A DNA stretch of 56,093 bases from NCBI GenBank assembly GCA_902593675.1, contig CACJJI010000007.1, positions 1-56,093 of the forward strand, given 5' to 3'. A program made the position numbers and the translations under genes. Position 1 is the first letter of the stretch, and the number at the start of each line of letters is the position of its first letter. Below are positions 1 through 8,581 of this stretch, one piece after another. The DNA is from an uncultured SAR86 cluster bacterium (GTDB taxonomy: Bacteria > Pseudomonadota > Gammaproteobacteria > Magnimaribacterales > D2472). The notes below the pieces were generated by a model that did no database searches, was not told the origin of the DNA, and worked only from the letters and a program-made list of their open reading frames with translations.

Positions 1-391
1 AAATATTGGCTGCATGGTTAATGGTGCAGGTTTGGCCATGGGAACTATGGATACAATTAAATATTTTGGTGGGTCTCCAGCAAATTTTCTGGATGTTGGT
101 GGTACTGCAACACAAGAAAGAGTCTCGAAGGCCTTTAAATTAATATTAGCAGATCCAGAGGTGAAGGTAGTTCTAGTAAATATTTTCGGTGGGATTGTTA
201 GATGTGATCTTATTGCAGAGGGAATCCTAGCTGCAATTGAAGAGGTAGGCGTTTCCATTCCAGTAGTTGTAAGGTTGGAGGGAAATAATGCAGATATTGG
301 AAGTAACATTCTTACTGAATCTTCAGCAGAAATTGTTAGTTTAAACAGTCTTGAAGATGCAGCTAAAAAAGCTGTGGAGTTAAGCAAATGA
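1..391 (+). CDS. sucC: Succinyl-CoA synthetase beta subunit, 3' end (partial)
   Basis: C-terminal part of the beta subunit of succinyl-CoA ligase (ADP-forming), which converts succinyl-CoA, ADP and phosphate to succinate, CoA and ATP in the TCA cycle. The frame is open from base 2 and enters from outside the window, so the first in-frame ATG at 14 is internal. The visible ~129 residues carry family-typical strings: [10 protein letters not shown] at the left edge, [17 protein letters not shown] and VVRLEGNN. The stop TGA (389-391) overlaps the ATG of sucD in an ATGA junction, indicating translational coupling of the two subunits of one enzyme. Confidence 0.97.
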   Translation, partial: NIGCMVNGAGLAMGTMDTIKYFGGSPANFLDVGGTATQERVSKAFKLILADPEVKVVLVNIFGGIVRCDLIAEGILAAIEEVGVSIPVVVRLEGNNADIGSNILTESSAEIVSLNSLEDAAKKAVELSK

Positions 392-1257
392 GCATATTAG
401 TAGATAAAAATACACGTCTTTTAGTTCAGGGTTTCACTGGCTCTCAAGCCACCTTACATTCAGAGCAATCCATTGAATATGGAACAAACATCGTTGGTGG
501 AGTTACTCCAGGCAAAGGAGGGCAAACCCATCTGGGTGTGCCTGTCTTTAATTCAGTGCACGAGGCTGTAGAAGCGGTTCAACCAAATGCTTCAATTATT
601 TTTGTTCCAGCGCAATTTTGCAAAGATTCTATTTTAGAGGCAGCTGATGCTGGAATTAAATTAATAATATGCATCACAGAGGGAGTGCCGACCTTAGACA
701 TGCTTATAGTTAAAAAGAGGGTTGATGAGCTGGGCATCACATTAATCGGTCCTAACTGTCCAGGAATCATAACTCCAGGTGAAGCAAAGTTAGGAATTAT
801 GCCAGGCAGCATTCATTTGCATGGCTCAGTTGGCATTATTTCCAGATCTGGTACTTTGACTTATGAGGCTGTGAAGCAAACAAGTGATCTTGGTCTCGGC
901 CAAAGCACATGTGTTGGTATTGGAGGAGATCCAATTCCTGGAACATCCTTTATTGATGTTTTGAAAATGATGGAGTCAGATGATCAAACTAAAGCAATAG
1001 TCATGGTTGGTGAAATTGGAGGAACAGCTGAAGAGGAAGCCGCTGAATATATCAAAGATAATATTTCAAAGCCTGTAATTTCATATATTGCAGGACAAAC
1101 AGCGCCTCCAGGAAAGAGAATGGGACATGCAGGAGCAATTATCGCTGGTGGAAAGGGAACAGCTGCTGACAAAATTAAGAAACTTGAAGAGTGTGGTGTC
1201 CATATAGCGGAGAATCTTCTTCAAATTGGTACAAAGACTAAGGAAGTTCTGGGTTAG
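388..1257 (+). CDS. sucD: Succinyl-CoA synthetase alpha subunit
   Basis: Alpha subunit of succinyl-CoA ligase, partner of the upstream beta subunit. It is 289 aa, the usual length. The N-terminal CoA-binding Rossmann region contains VQGFTGSQ and GGVTPGKGG (residues 13-45), GPNCPGII lies at 121-128, and the phospho-accepting histidine is in GHAGA at about His247. ATG overlaps the sucC stop by 4 bp. The 3' end overlaps by 20 bp, tail to tail, with the MATE gene on the other strand, and I see no terminator hairpin between them. Confidence 0.98.
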   Translation: MSILVDKNTRLLVQGFTGSQATLHSEQSIEYGTNIVGGVTPGKGGQTHLGVPVFNSVHEAVEAVQPNASIIFVPAQFCKDSILEAADAGIKLIICITEGVPTLDMLIVKKRVDELGITLIGPNCPGIITPGEAKLGIMPGSIHLHGSVGIISRSGTLTYEAVKQTSDLGLGQSTCVGIGGDPIPGTSFIDVLKMMESDDQTKAIVMVGEIGGTAEEEAAEYIKDNISKPVISYIAGQTAPPGKRMGHAGAIIAGGKGTAADKIKKLEECGVHIAENLLQIGTKTKEVLG

Positions 1258-2605
1258 CTCTAGCTATAAATTTATTCGCAATATAATTCAGTCTTGGAAT
1301 TATTAGGCATGCAAATGCTGTTAGCCCAGCAATCATTCCAATCCAAATTCCGGCTGGACCAAGAGAATTGCTCGATATCCCATGGTAAGTAAGATAGTAT
1401 CCACCCGGTAGGGCAATAAACCAGTAAGTTAAAATTAGCATCAACATTGGAACAAATGTGTCTTTGTAACCTCTAAGACTGCCCAAGGCCCCCATTTGCA
1501 TCCCATCAGGAATCTGAAAGATTGCAGCAAAGATGAGAAGATTCATCGCGATAGCGATAACTGCAACATCAGCAGTATAAAGAGAAACAAGAGCCTCCCT
1601 AAAGGCAAGAATTATTATTGTATTTACTATTGCTCCAACTAAACATATTAAAACAGCAATATGAGAAGCATACTTTGCTTTTAGAAGATTTTTTTCCCCT
1701 ACAAGGTGGCCTATTCTCGTTGCTGCGGCCAGACCAAAAGATAAAGGCAAAATAAAGAAAACACTAGCAATATTTATTGCTACAGTATGAGCACTTATTA
1801 CTATTGCACCAAGCGATCCCAGTATTAATGCCGCACCTGAAAACATGCTTAATTCTACAAATACTCCAAACCCAATTGGTACCCCAAGTTTTAAAGCTTC
1901 TTTGGTGGTTTTAGAGTTGGGGCCAGAAAATTTTGAGAATAATTTAGTGGGTCCGTATTCCTTCTTTTTTAGAAGTACTAGCATCAAAACAAATAAACCA
2001 ATAACAATATTAATTGATGTTGCAATTCCACACCCAACTCCTCCCATAGGAGGTATTCCAAAATATCCATATACAAAAATGATATCAAGCGGAATATTTA
2101 GCAGCATGCCAATAAAAGCAACCCAAAAAACTGGAAGAGTCAGGCCCATGCCCTCGCTGTAGCAACGCAGACAGGTAAAAAGCATGTTGGCAACAAAACC
2201 AAATGACATGGCTTTTAAGTATCCGTCTGAAATCTGCGCAATATTATCTTCAATATCAAAGAAAGGAATAAAAATACTTAAATTTCTATAAAGAATGAAA
2301 CCAATAAAACCCAGGACTAATGCAACCCAAAGAATCTCTCTTACCTTTTGACCAATTTCCTCATATTTCTTTGCCCCAAATAATTGTGCAACTATTGGAG
2401 TGACTGCGAACAAACAACCTCCCAGAAGAAAATAAAAGGGCATCGAAAGAGCATTTCCAATGGCTAACCCAGATAAATCAAGAGCACTTGCCCGACCTGC
2501 AACAATAGTATCTGTTACTCCCATACCCATATATGAGATTTGAGATCCATAAATTGGAATTCCAATTTTGAGTAATTGCTTTAATTCTTTTATTAAGTTT
2601 TTCAA
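1238..2605 (-). CDS. MATE family efflux transporter (NorM-like)
   Basis: A 455-aa polytopic inner-membrane protein with about 12 hydrophobic segments in two homologous halves, the length and layout of the MATE (multi antimicrobial extrusion) family. Visible family features are a start of the form IGIPI.GSQ, the loop [11 protein letters not shown] near residues 30-40, and the second-half repeat [16 protein letters not shown] proteins export cationic drugs or metabolites using Na+ or H+ gradients; the substrate cannot be read here. Its last codons lie inside the 3' end of sucD. It is divergent from the acyltransferase, with a gap of about 70-115 bp holding both promoters. Confidence 0.9.
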   Translation of the reverse strand: MKNLIKELKQLLKIGIPIYGSQISYMGMGVTDTIVAGRASALDLSGLAIGNALSMPFYFLLGGCLFAVTPIVAQLFGAKKYEEIGQKVREILWVALVLGFIGFILYRNLSIFIPFFDIEDNIAQISDGYLKAMSFGFVANMLFTCLRCYSEGMGLTLPVFWVAFIGMLLNIPLDIIFVYGYFGIPPMGGVGCGIATSINIVIGLFVLMLVLLKKKEYGPTKLFSKFSGPNSKTTKEALKLGVPIGFGVFVELSMFSGAALILGSLGAIVISAHTVAINIASVFFILPLSFGLAAATRIGHLVGEKNLLKAKYASHIAVLICLVGAIVNTIIILAFREALVSLYTADVAVIAIAMNLLIFAAIFQIPDGMQMGALGSLRGYKDTFVPMLMLILTYWFIALPGGYYLTYHGISSNSLGPAGIWIGMIAGLTAFACLIIPRLNYIANKFIARANPELP

Positions 2606-2673
2606 AAAAAATAAGCCCAGAAATTTCTCGGTACTTTATCATACAAGGACTGAAATAAAATTGGAGAGAGAAA

Positions 2674-3393
2674 ATTAGAAAAGATAGTCGCCCATATTGG
2701 CTTAAAAAAATATCTTCAAAGTTGACCATTAGATATGTCAACAGATTTATTCGTCCCCAATTTAAATCTTTAGGTAAAGGACCCGTATTTTTTAAACCAA
2801 GGTATGTCAAATTATTTGGTTCTAATATTTCAGTTGGAAATTTTCCAACATTTATATCTGCACCAGATGATTATATTCAAATCACTAGTTGGGATACTGG
2901 TGACTGGAATGGGAAGGTAGATATTGGAAATTATGTCCTAATTTCACCAGGGGTCAGGATTATGGCCGCTGAGAGTGTTTCTATTGGAGATTCATGCATG
3001 TTCGGTCATGGTGCATGTATCACAGATGCTGATTGGCATGGTATTTATGATAGAACAAAGGTAGTTGGAGATCCTAGACCAGTAGTATTAGAAGAAAATG
3101 TTTGGATAGGTGAGGACGCGATGATTTGTAAAGGTGTAAAAATTGGGGCAAATAGCATTATTGGAGCGAGGTCAGTCGTCACAAAGGATATTCCTAAAAA
3201 TACTATTTACGCTGGAAACCCTGCTGTCTTTATCAGAGATTTAGATGAAAATGAATTTATAACGCGTGAAGATTTTTTTCAGGACCCAGCTAAGCTTGCT
3301 AAAGACTTTGACTTGCTTGATCGCTATACCCTTGGTCAGAATTCTTTCTTAGGCTGGATAAAAAGCATGATCTTTAGAGATAAATCCCATTGA
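2674..3393 (+). CDS. Hexapeptide-repeat (left-handed beta-helix) acyltransferase
   Basis: Acyl/acetyltransferase of the LbH/WbbJ-Maa type. Imperfect hexapeptide repeats run from about VDIGNYVLISPGVRI to IGANSIIGARSVVTKDIP, with the catalytic-type His in TDADWHGIYDRT and the usual AGNPA after the helix. The substrate is unknown; sugar, lipid-A or cell-surface targets are common in the family. The first standard start is TTG at 2722, but the frame is open back to 2659. The translation just upstream (RKDSRPYWLKK) looks like the N-terminus I remember for gammaproteobacterial homologues. I therefore place the start at ATT 2674, which has GGAG at 2663-2666 seven bases upstream. If ATT is rejected, use 2722. 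The stop TGA overlaps the TTG start of pdxB. Confidence 0.8.
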   Translation: MRKDSRPYWLKKISSKLTIRYVNRFIRPQFKSLGKGPVFFKPRYVKLFGSNISVGNFPTFISAPDDYIQITSWDTGDWNGKVDIGNYVLISPGVRIMAAESVSIGDSCMFGHGACITDADWHGIYDRTKVVGDPRPVVLEENVWIGEDAMICKGVKIGANSIIGARSVVTKDIPKNTIYAGNPAVFIRDLDENEFITREDFFQDPAKLAKDFDLLDRYTLGQNSFLGWIKSMIFRDKSH

Positions 3394-4520
3394 TCAACAT
3401 AGCTGCAGACCTACACATCCCTGAAATTGAAAACAGATTAGCTGAGTTTTTCGATGCTGATTACTCATTTCAGTCATTTGACTCAAACACTGTATCTTCT
3501 GCTGATTTAAAAAATATTGATGCTCTGTTAGTCCGCTCAACTCTTTTTGTTAATCAGGGAATATGTGAGGGTACAAGGATTAGCTATGTTGGTTCTGCAA
3601 CTGCAGGAATTAATCACTTAGACATAAATTATTTAGATACTCAAAATATTGCTTGGTCTCATGCGCCTGGATGCAATGCTTTTAGCGTTATTCATTATGT
3701 CATGGCCGCAATTGGAGAGTTGATAAAAGATGGTCTTTTCAATCCCAGTCACAGTATTGGAATAATTGGTTATGGCAATATTGGGAGACGGTTATATAAA
3801 ACTCTTCAGTCTTTAAACTTTAAAGTTTATGCATGTGATCCATATTTATCTCATTCTGAATTAGTAGATTTAGATAGCGTTCTTGAATGTGATTTGATAA
3901 CTATTCATGCCCCTCTGTCAGAGACAGGGGAACATCCAACATATAATTTAATCAATGAGTCTCATATCAAGAAAGTTTCAAATAAAATCCTCATCAATAC
4001 ATCAAGGGGAGAGATTGTATGCGAAGCTTTTGTATGTAAAGCGAATAACTTAATTTATATTTCTGATGTTTGGATAAATGAACCTAACCCAAACCTAGAA
4101 ATAATTAAAAAATCCTATATTGCAACACCCCATATCGCAGGCTATAGCTTAGATGGAAAGTTAAATGGAGCTAAAATTGTTGCTGAGGAATGCGCAAAAG
4201 TATTTAATTGTTTAAAAATTAAATCAGTGAAACCAACGATGCCTGTAGATTGGCCGCATGGGTTTAATAAAATAATTAAAGATATTCGAGGGCTTTCATT
4301 CCCAGCCTTCGTTTTTCATAAAGAGCTTGACTTAAAATTAATTTCAGATGAATTAAAGGCTGTACCGAGAAAAGATTTAGGAAAAGTTTTCACATCCCAA
4401 AGGACAAATCATCCTCCAAGACATGATTTTAATTTCTATTCATTCAAAGACATGAAGAGACTAGACGAAGATATAAGCCTTAAATTTTTTAATGAATTAA
4501 GAAGAACAGGAAATTTCTAA
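3390..4520 (+). CDS. pdxB: Erythronate-4-phosphate dehydrogenase
   Basis: NAD-dependent D-2-hydroxyacid dehydrogenase of the DXP-dependent pyridoxal phosphate pathway; it oxidises 4-phospho-D-erythronate. At 376 aa it has the length of PdxB rather than SerA. Diagnostic strings are SATAGINHLD and APGCNAFSV in the substrate domain, the nucleotide fold IIGYGNIGRRL, NTSRGEIV, and the PdxB signature HIAGYSLDGK with the catalytic His. A C-terminal dimerisation region of about 90 residues follows. It starts at TTG, overlapping the acyltransferase stop (TTGA). The last 24 bp overlap selO tail to tail. Some conserved loop residues differ from E. coli, but the active-site pattern is intact. Confidence 0.93.
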   Translation: MINIAADLHIPEIENRLAEFFDADYSFQSFDSNTVSSADLKNIDALLVRSTLFVNQGICEGTRISYVGSATAGINHLDINYLDTQNIAWSHAPGCNAFSVIHYVMAAIGELIKDGLFNPSHSIGIIGYGNIGRRLYKTLQSLNFKVYACDPYLSHSELVDLDSVLECDLITIHAPLSETGEHPTYNLINESHIKKVSNKILINTSRGEIVCEAFVCKANNLIYISDVWINEPNPNLEIIKKSYIATPHIAGYSLDGKLNGAKIVAEECAKVFNCLKIKSVKPTMPVDWPHGFNKIIKDIRGLSFPAFVFHKELDLKLISDELKAVPRKDLGKVFTSQRTNHPPRHDFNFYSFKDMKRLDEDISLKFFNELRRTGNF

Positions 4521-5921
4521 GTTTTTCGCCCAATCTGGTGATCTGCAAGCAAAATGTTCATGTTTCTCTAGCTCATCATAAGGAAAAGTAATTACTTCAA
4601 TCAATGTTTCAAGCGATGAGTAATCTGAATTTTCAGCTGCCTCTATTACTTCCTGCGCCATATAATTTCTTAGAATATATTTCGGATTATTTGCATTCAT
4701 GGCCAATATTTTTTCAACAATAGGTTCAGATTCTTTCTGATGGCGCTCTTGATAGGATTTGATCCAAGACATAGCAATATCTGAATTTAGTTCATTTGTT
4801 TTGACTTCAGTTACAGCCTGAGCAAGATTTCTAAATGTGTTTGTATAATCTAGTTTTTCAGATTCCATGATATCTAACAGACCCTGAATTAATTGAGCAT
4901 CCTCATTATGTGAATTTATAAATCCAAGTTTTTTTCGATATAGCTCAGCTAACTTATTTTGAAAAATTGATTCATATGTCTTCAAGATTTCATCTTGGCT
5001 TTCCTCAGAAATTAGTGAGGATAATGCATGGCCAAGAGCAGAGCAGTTCCACAATCCTATATATGGCTGGTTCTTAAATGCATATCTTCCTTGATGATCA
5101 GAGTGATTGCAGACATAACTTGGAAGATAGTCTTCCATAAAACCATATGGACCATAATCAAATGTCTCTCCTAAGATACTCATATTGTCAGTATTCATCA
5201 CTCCATGGCTAAAGCCACAGGCTTGCCACTGAGCTATCATGCATGCTGTTTGCTTAACAACTGACCTAAAGAACTCTTCGTATTTATTTTTAGTTCTTGA
5301 AAAGTAAGCAGGATAGTTATCAATGCAAAAGTCAGCTAAAACTTTCACATGCTCTGGTTTATTGTTGTAATGAAAGTATTCAAAATTGCCAAATCTGATG
5401 TGTGTTTTGGCTGTTCTTGCAAGCATTGCCGCCGTTTCACTTTTTTCTCTGATAACCATTTCATCACTGCCAATAATCATTAAAGCTCTTGATGTTGGGA
5501 TTGATAAAGCATGCATTGCTTCTCCACATAAATATTCTCTAATCACAGACCTTAAAACAGCTCGCCCATCCCCAAATCTAGAGTAGGGAGTTTTACCAGC
5601 TCCCTTAAGATGAATATCAATTAAGCCTTCTGATGAATCTATCTCCCCTAGCAATAATCCTCTGCCATCTCCTAATTGTTCTACATATTGCCCAAACTGA
5701 TGGCCAGAATATGCCATGGATAGAGGTTTGAGATTTTCAATTGATGACGAGCCGTTAAAAATATCTAAAAGTTCTTGCTTCTTAATATTTTCAAGACCTA
5801 ACTCTTTTTTCAGTTGAGAATTTTCAATAACGAGCAAGGGATTATCAAAGCCCTGCCAATTTTGGAGAGTATAGAATTCTTGAGGAAGCTCAGCATACGC
5901 ATGAGGTTTTAAAGAAATCAT
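4497..5921 (-). CDS. selO: Protein adenylyltransferase SelO (YdiU/UPF0061)
   Basis: Pseudokinase-fold enzyme that transfers AMP from ATP to Ser/Thr/Tyr of proteins; in E. coli it is linked to redox stress. The length of 474 aa is near E. coli YdiU (478). LKGAGKTPYSR (residues 105-115) holds the nucleotide-binding lysines, followed by GDGRAVLRS. HGVMNTDNMS and TFDYGPYGFMD-like TFDYGPYGFMED contain the metal-binding Asn and Asp. The C-terminus ends in Cys-Ser-Ser, the position where eukaryotic SelO has selenocysteine. It is the last gene of a four-gene minus-strand operon; its ATG directly abuts the stop of the LLM oxidoreductase gene. Confidence 0.95.
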   Translation of the reverse strand: MISLKPHAYAELPQEFYTLQNWQGFDNPLLVIENSQLKKELGLENIKKQELLDIFNGSSSIENLKPLSMAYSGHQFGQYVEQLGDGRGLLLGEIDSSEGLIDIHLKGAGKTPYSRFGDGRAVLRSVIREYLCGEAMHALSIPTSRALMIIGSDEMVIREKSETAAMLARTAKTHIRFGNFEYFHYNNKPEHVKVLADFCIDNYPAYFSRTKNKYEEFFRSVVKQTACMIAQWQACGFSHGVMNTDNMSILGETFDYGPYGFMEDYLPSYVCNHSDHQGRYAFKNQPYIGLWNCSALGHALSSLISEESQDEILKTYESIFQNKLAELYRKKLGFINSHNEDAQLIQGLLDIMESEKLDYTNTFRNLAQAVTEVKTNELNSDIAMSWIKSYQERHQKESEPIVEKILAMNANNPKYILRNYMAQEVIEAAENSDYSSLETLIEVITFPYDELEKHEHFACRSPDWAKNLEISCSS

Positions 5922-6944
5922 TTATCCTTTTGCAATTTGAATTAAATGACTCACATGCTCATCTTTAGAATGATCAGTGCCAAGATGTTCAACTTCATTC
6001 CACATTGCAGCACTGCAGATAGGGCCCAGATTATCTTTCAAGCTGTGAGCCACTTCTTCACCAGTGCCACAAAATCCTAAAGTTTCAACCATTTCATCCG
6101 TGACCAAAGCAAACATTTCTTCCCATTTTCCTTCCACAGATAATTTATGCAAAGCTTCATTAACATCTCCCCAGCCATGAAAATCTAGAGCCGGTCTATA
6201 GGTTCTAGTTGAAGCATAAAAACTTATCCTCGCAGCAACGTTTCTCTTAGCTGTTTTAAGATCTTCTTCTGTTTCTCCGGTTGCTATGAATCCGCCCCAA
6301 AGTAATTCACATTCTTTAGGATCTCTGTTTGACTTTTTTGCGCCCTCAGTTACTGCTGGCAAAATAATATCATTTATGTATTTTGGAGAGCACATGGGAT
6401 GAAGCAATAATCCGTCGGCAACTTCACCAGCGATTTTTGCCATTCCAGGCCCAAGACCAGAAACATAAATTGGAGGGACATCGCAATCCATAGGTGGCGG
6501 AGTAAACATTGGGGTCATAAGGGTATGGGTATAGTGCTCGCCTTGAAAATCTAATTTTTCCCCTGTTTTCCATGTGTTCCAAATAGCTTTGACGGCAAGA
6601 ATATATTCTCGCATTCTTGGTGCTGGTGGAGACCAAGGTACGCTGAACCTTCTTTCATTATGACCTTTAACTTGAGTTCCTAAGCCAAGTTGAAAACGAC
6701 CATCGCTAAATGACTGTAAGTCCCAACCCATGTTAGCAACGGTCATAGGGCTTCTTGGAAAAGCTATAGCTAATCCAGTTCTTACAATCATTTTTTTTGA
6801 ATGTTCCAATCCAAGCAGAACAGGTAGGAAAGGCTCATTGTTTAGCTCCCCAGAAACAAGCGCATCATATCCAAGAGATTCAGCATGCTTAACTATTTCG
6901 ATGGTATTTTTAGATAAACCGGGAATATAAGTCTCAATTCTCAT
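5922..6944 (-). CDS. LLM-class flavin-dependent oxidoreductase (F420-dependent-like)
   Basis: A 340-aa luciferase-like monooxygenase fold (TIM barrel) protein. Markers are AESLGYDALVSGE near the N-terminus, ATRSP-like AIAFPRSPMTVA, DLQSFSDGRFQLGLGTQV, and PPIYVSGLGPGMAKIAGEVADG. This resembles the subfamily named after mycobacterial F420-dependent enzymes. Whether this organism uses F420 or FMN cannot be decided here, and no F420 biosynthesis gene is in the window. It sits 2 bp after an acyl-CoA synthetase and directly before selO, so it is co-transcribed with acyl activation genes. The substrate is unknown. Confidence 0.87.
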   Translation of the reverse strand: MRIETYIPGLSKNTIEIVKHAESLGYDALVSGELNNEPFLPVLLGLEHSKKMIVRTGLAIAFPRSPMTVANMGWDLQSFSDGRFQLGLGTQVKGHNERRFSVPWSPPAPRMREYILAVKAIWNTWKTGEKLDFQGEHYTHTLMTPMFTPPPMDCDVPPIYVSGLGPGMAKIAGEVADGLLLHPMCSPKYINDIILPAVTEGAKKSNRDPKECELLWGGFIATGETEEDLKTAKRNVAARISFYASTRTYRPALDFHGWGDVNEALHKLSVEGKWEEMFALVTDEMVETLGFCGTGEEVAHSLKDNLGPICSAAMWNEVEHLGTDHSKDEHVSHLIQIAKG

Positions 6945-6946
6945 AA

Positions 6947-8581
6947 TTATTTTATGTTTAATTGTGAATTAGCAAATTTTTGCGCCCATTGATAATTAGG
7001 CTTACCTGATGGAGCTCTTTCTATCAATTCAGAAAAAACTATTTCTTTTGGCATTTTGTAACTGGCTATATATTTTGAGGCAGTATCTTTTATTTCATTG
7101 AGGGAGAGCTCAGAGTTTTCTCTTCTTTGAATTACAGCAACAACTTTTTGTCCCCATCTTTCATCTTTAACACCAACTACCAGGCAATCAAATATGTTTG
7201 GATGAGCTTTCAGGGCCATTTCAACTTCTTCTGGGAATATTTTTTCTCCACCTGAATTAATTGAAACACTTCCTCTTCCAAGAAGAGTCATCTGACCATC
7301 TTCCTCATATTTAGCCATATCTCCTGGTATTGAATATCTTTCTCCATTAATCTCAATAAAGGTTTTTTTAGATTTTTCCTCGTCTTTATAGTATGCAACC
7401 GGTACATGCCCCTTTCTTGCCAAATAACCAATAGTTGCCGTGTCACTAGGTTGGATTATTTCTAATGTTTCAAGATTTACAATTTCACTAAAGTTAGGTT
7501 TTGTAAATTTTGGACCCCCGCCAGAATCTTTTAATTTTCCATCTTTCGTATGAATGTTTACACCTGTTGCTCCAGTTTCAGATGATCCCACTGCATCTAT
7601 AAGAAAAAGATTTGGTAGATATTCCAGGATGGTATCTTTGATGGATGCACTGAAAACAGATGCAGTGCTTGCCAGAACAAATAATGATGATAGGTCTAAA
7701 CCTTTTTCTAATGCGGAGGGGAGTGCGTCACAAAGCGGTCTTCCCATTGCATCGCCTGTGATAGTTAGATTCATCACTTTTTCTTTTGCAATAATTTCCC
7801 AAATATAATCCGCGTCAAATGAAATTTGATCATTAAGAATGAATTTCCAACCTGAAAAAAAAGCATTAAACGATTGCCATTGAGCAGCGCCATGCATGAG
7901 TGGGGCTAATGCAAGAGCAGTTGTTTGGTCTTGCAAGCATTTATCTGCAAATGCCTCAGGAGTGGGATATTTTTCTCCAGTTACTGCATCAATGCCACCT
8001 CCTAGAGTCATCAGCACATCTTCCATACGCCAGACAACGCCTTTTGGCATGCCAGTCGTGCCACCCGTGTAGAGTATGTATCTATCGTCACCCGATCTTT
8101 CAACACTTAGTCTTGAATCATCTTCGTTTGAGATAAGAGCCTCAAAATCAAAACTCCCTTCAATTACATCATCAGCCCCTGAGCCATCATTTATACAAAT
8201 GAAATCTTTTAATAGAGGCAGATCATTTCTAATATTATTGAGTTTTTCACCAAACTGCTTGTGATAAAAGACAGCTTCCATGTCCGCGTTATCAATTAGA
8301 TATTTGAGTTCCTCTTCTACATATCTATAGTTAATATTTATAGGAATTGCACATAATTTATATGCCCCAAGCATCACCTCAAGCCACTCTATGCAATTGA
8401 AAGCATAAATTCCGATATGACTACCTTTTTTAATGCCAAGTTTTTTTAAGGCATTTGCTGCTTTGTTAGTTCGTGCATCTAACTCTTGGTAAGTTAGGCG
8501 AGTAGATCCAAGAACCACTGCTTCTCTATTAGGGATCCTATCTACAACTCCCTCAAAAATATCAGCAGCATTAAACTCCAT
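6947..8581 (-). CDS. Acyl-CoA synthetase (AMP-forming), FadD19-like
   Basis: ANL-superfamily ligase of 544 aa that activates a carboxylic acid to its CoA thioester via an acyl-adenylate. The P-loop-like motif is YTGGTTGMPKGVVWR, a form typical of actinobacterial FadD19-type ligases that act on branched or steroid side chains. Further markers are the SSETG adenine-binding motif, the GD of YSIPGDMAKYEEDG, GRGSVSINSGGEKIFPEEVE in the hinge, and the C-terminal lysine in APSGKPNYQ. Its ATG shares one base with the stop of the upstream second ligase gene (TAATG-type junction). The substrate can only be guessed as a hydrophobic acid. Confidence 0.9.
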   Translation of the reverse strand: MEFNAADIFEGVVDRIPNREAVVLGSTRLTYQELDARTNKAANALKKLGIKKGSHIGIYAFNCIEWLEVMLGAYKLCAIPININYRYVEEELKYLIDNADMEAVFYHKQFGEKLNNIRNDLPLLKDFICINDGSGADDVIEGSFDFEALISNEDDSRLSVERSGDDRYILYTGGTTGMPKGVVWRMEDVLMTLGGGIDAVTGEKYPTPEAFADKCLQDQTTALALAPLMHGAAQWQSFNAFFSGWKFILNDQISFDADYIWEIIAKEKVMNLTITGDAMGRPLCDALPSALEKGLDLSSLFVLASTASVFSASIKDTILEYLPNLFLIDAVGSSETGATGVNIHTKDGKLKDSGGGPKFTKPNFSEIVNLETLEIIQPSDTATIGYLARKGHVPVAYYKDEEKSKKTFIEINGERYSIPGDMAKYEEDGQMTLLGRGSVSINSGGEKIFPEEVEMALKAHPNIFDCLVVGVKDERWGQKVVAVIQRRENSELSLNEIKDTASKYIASYKMPKEIVFSELIERAPSGKPNYQWAQKFANSQLNIK

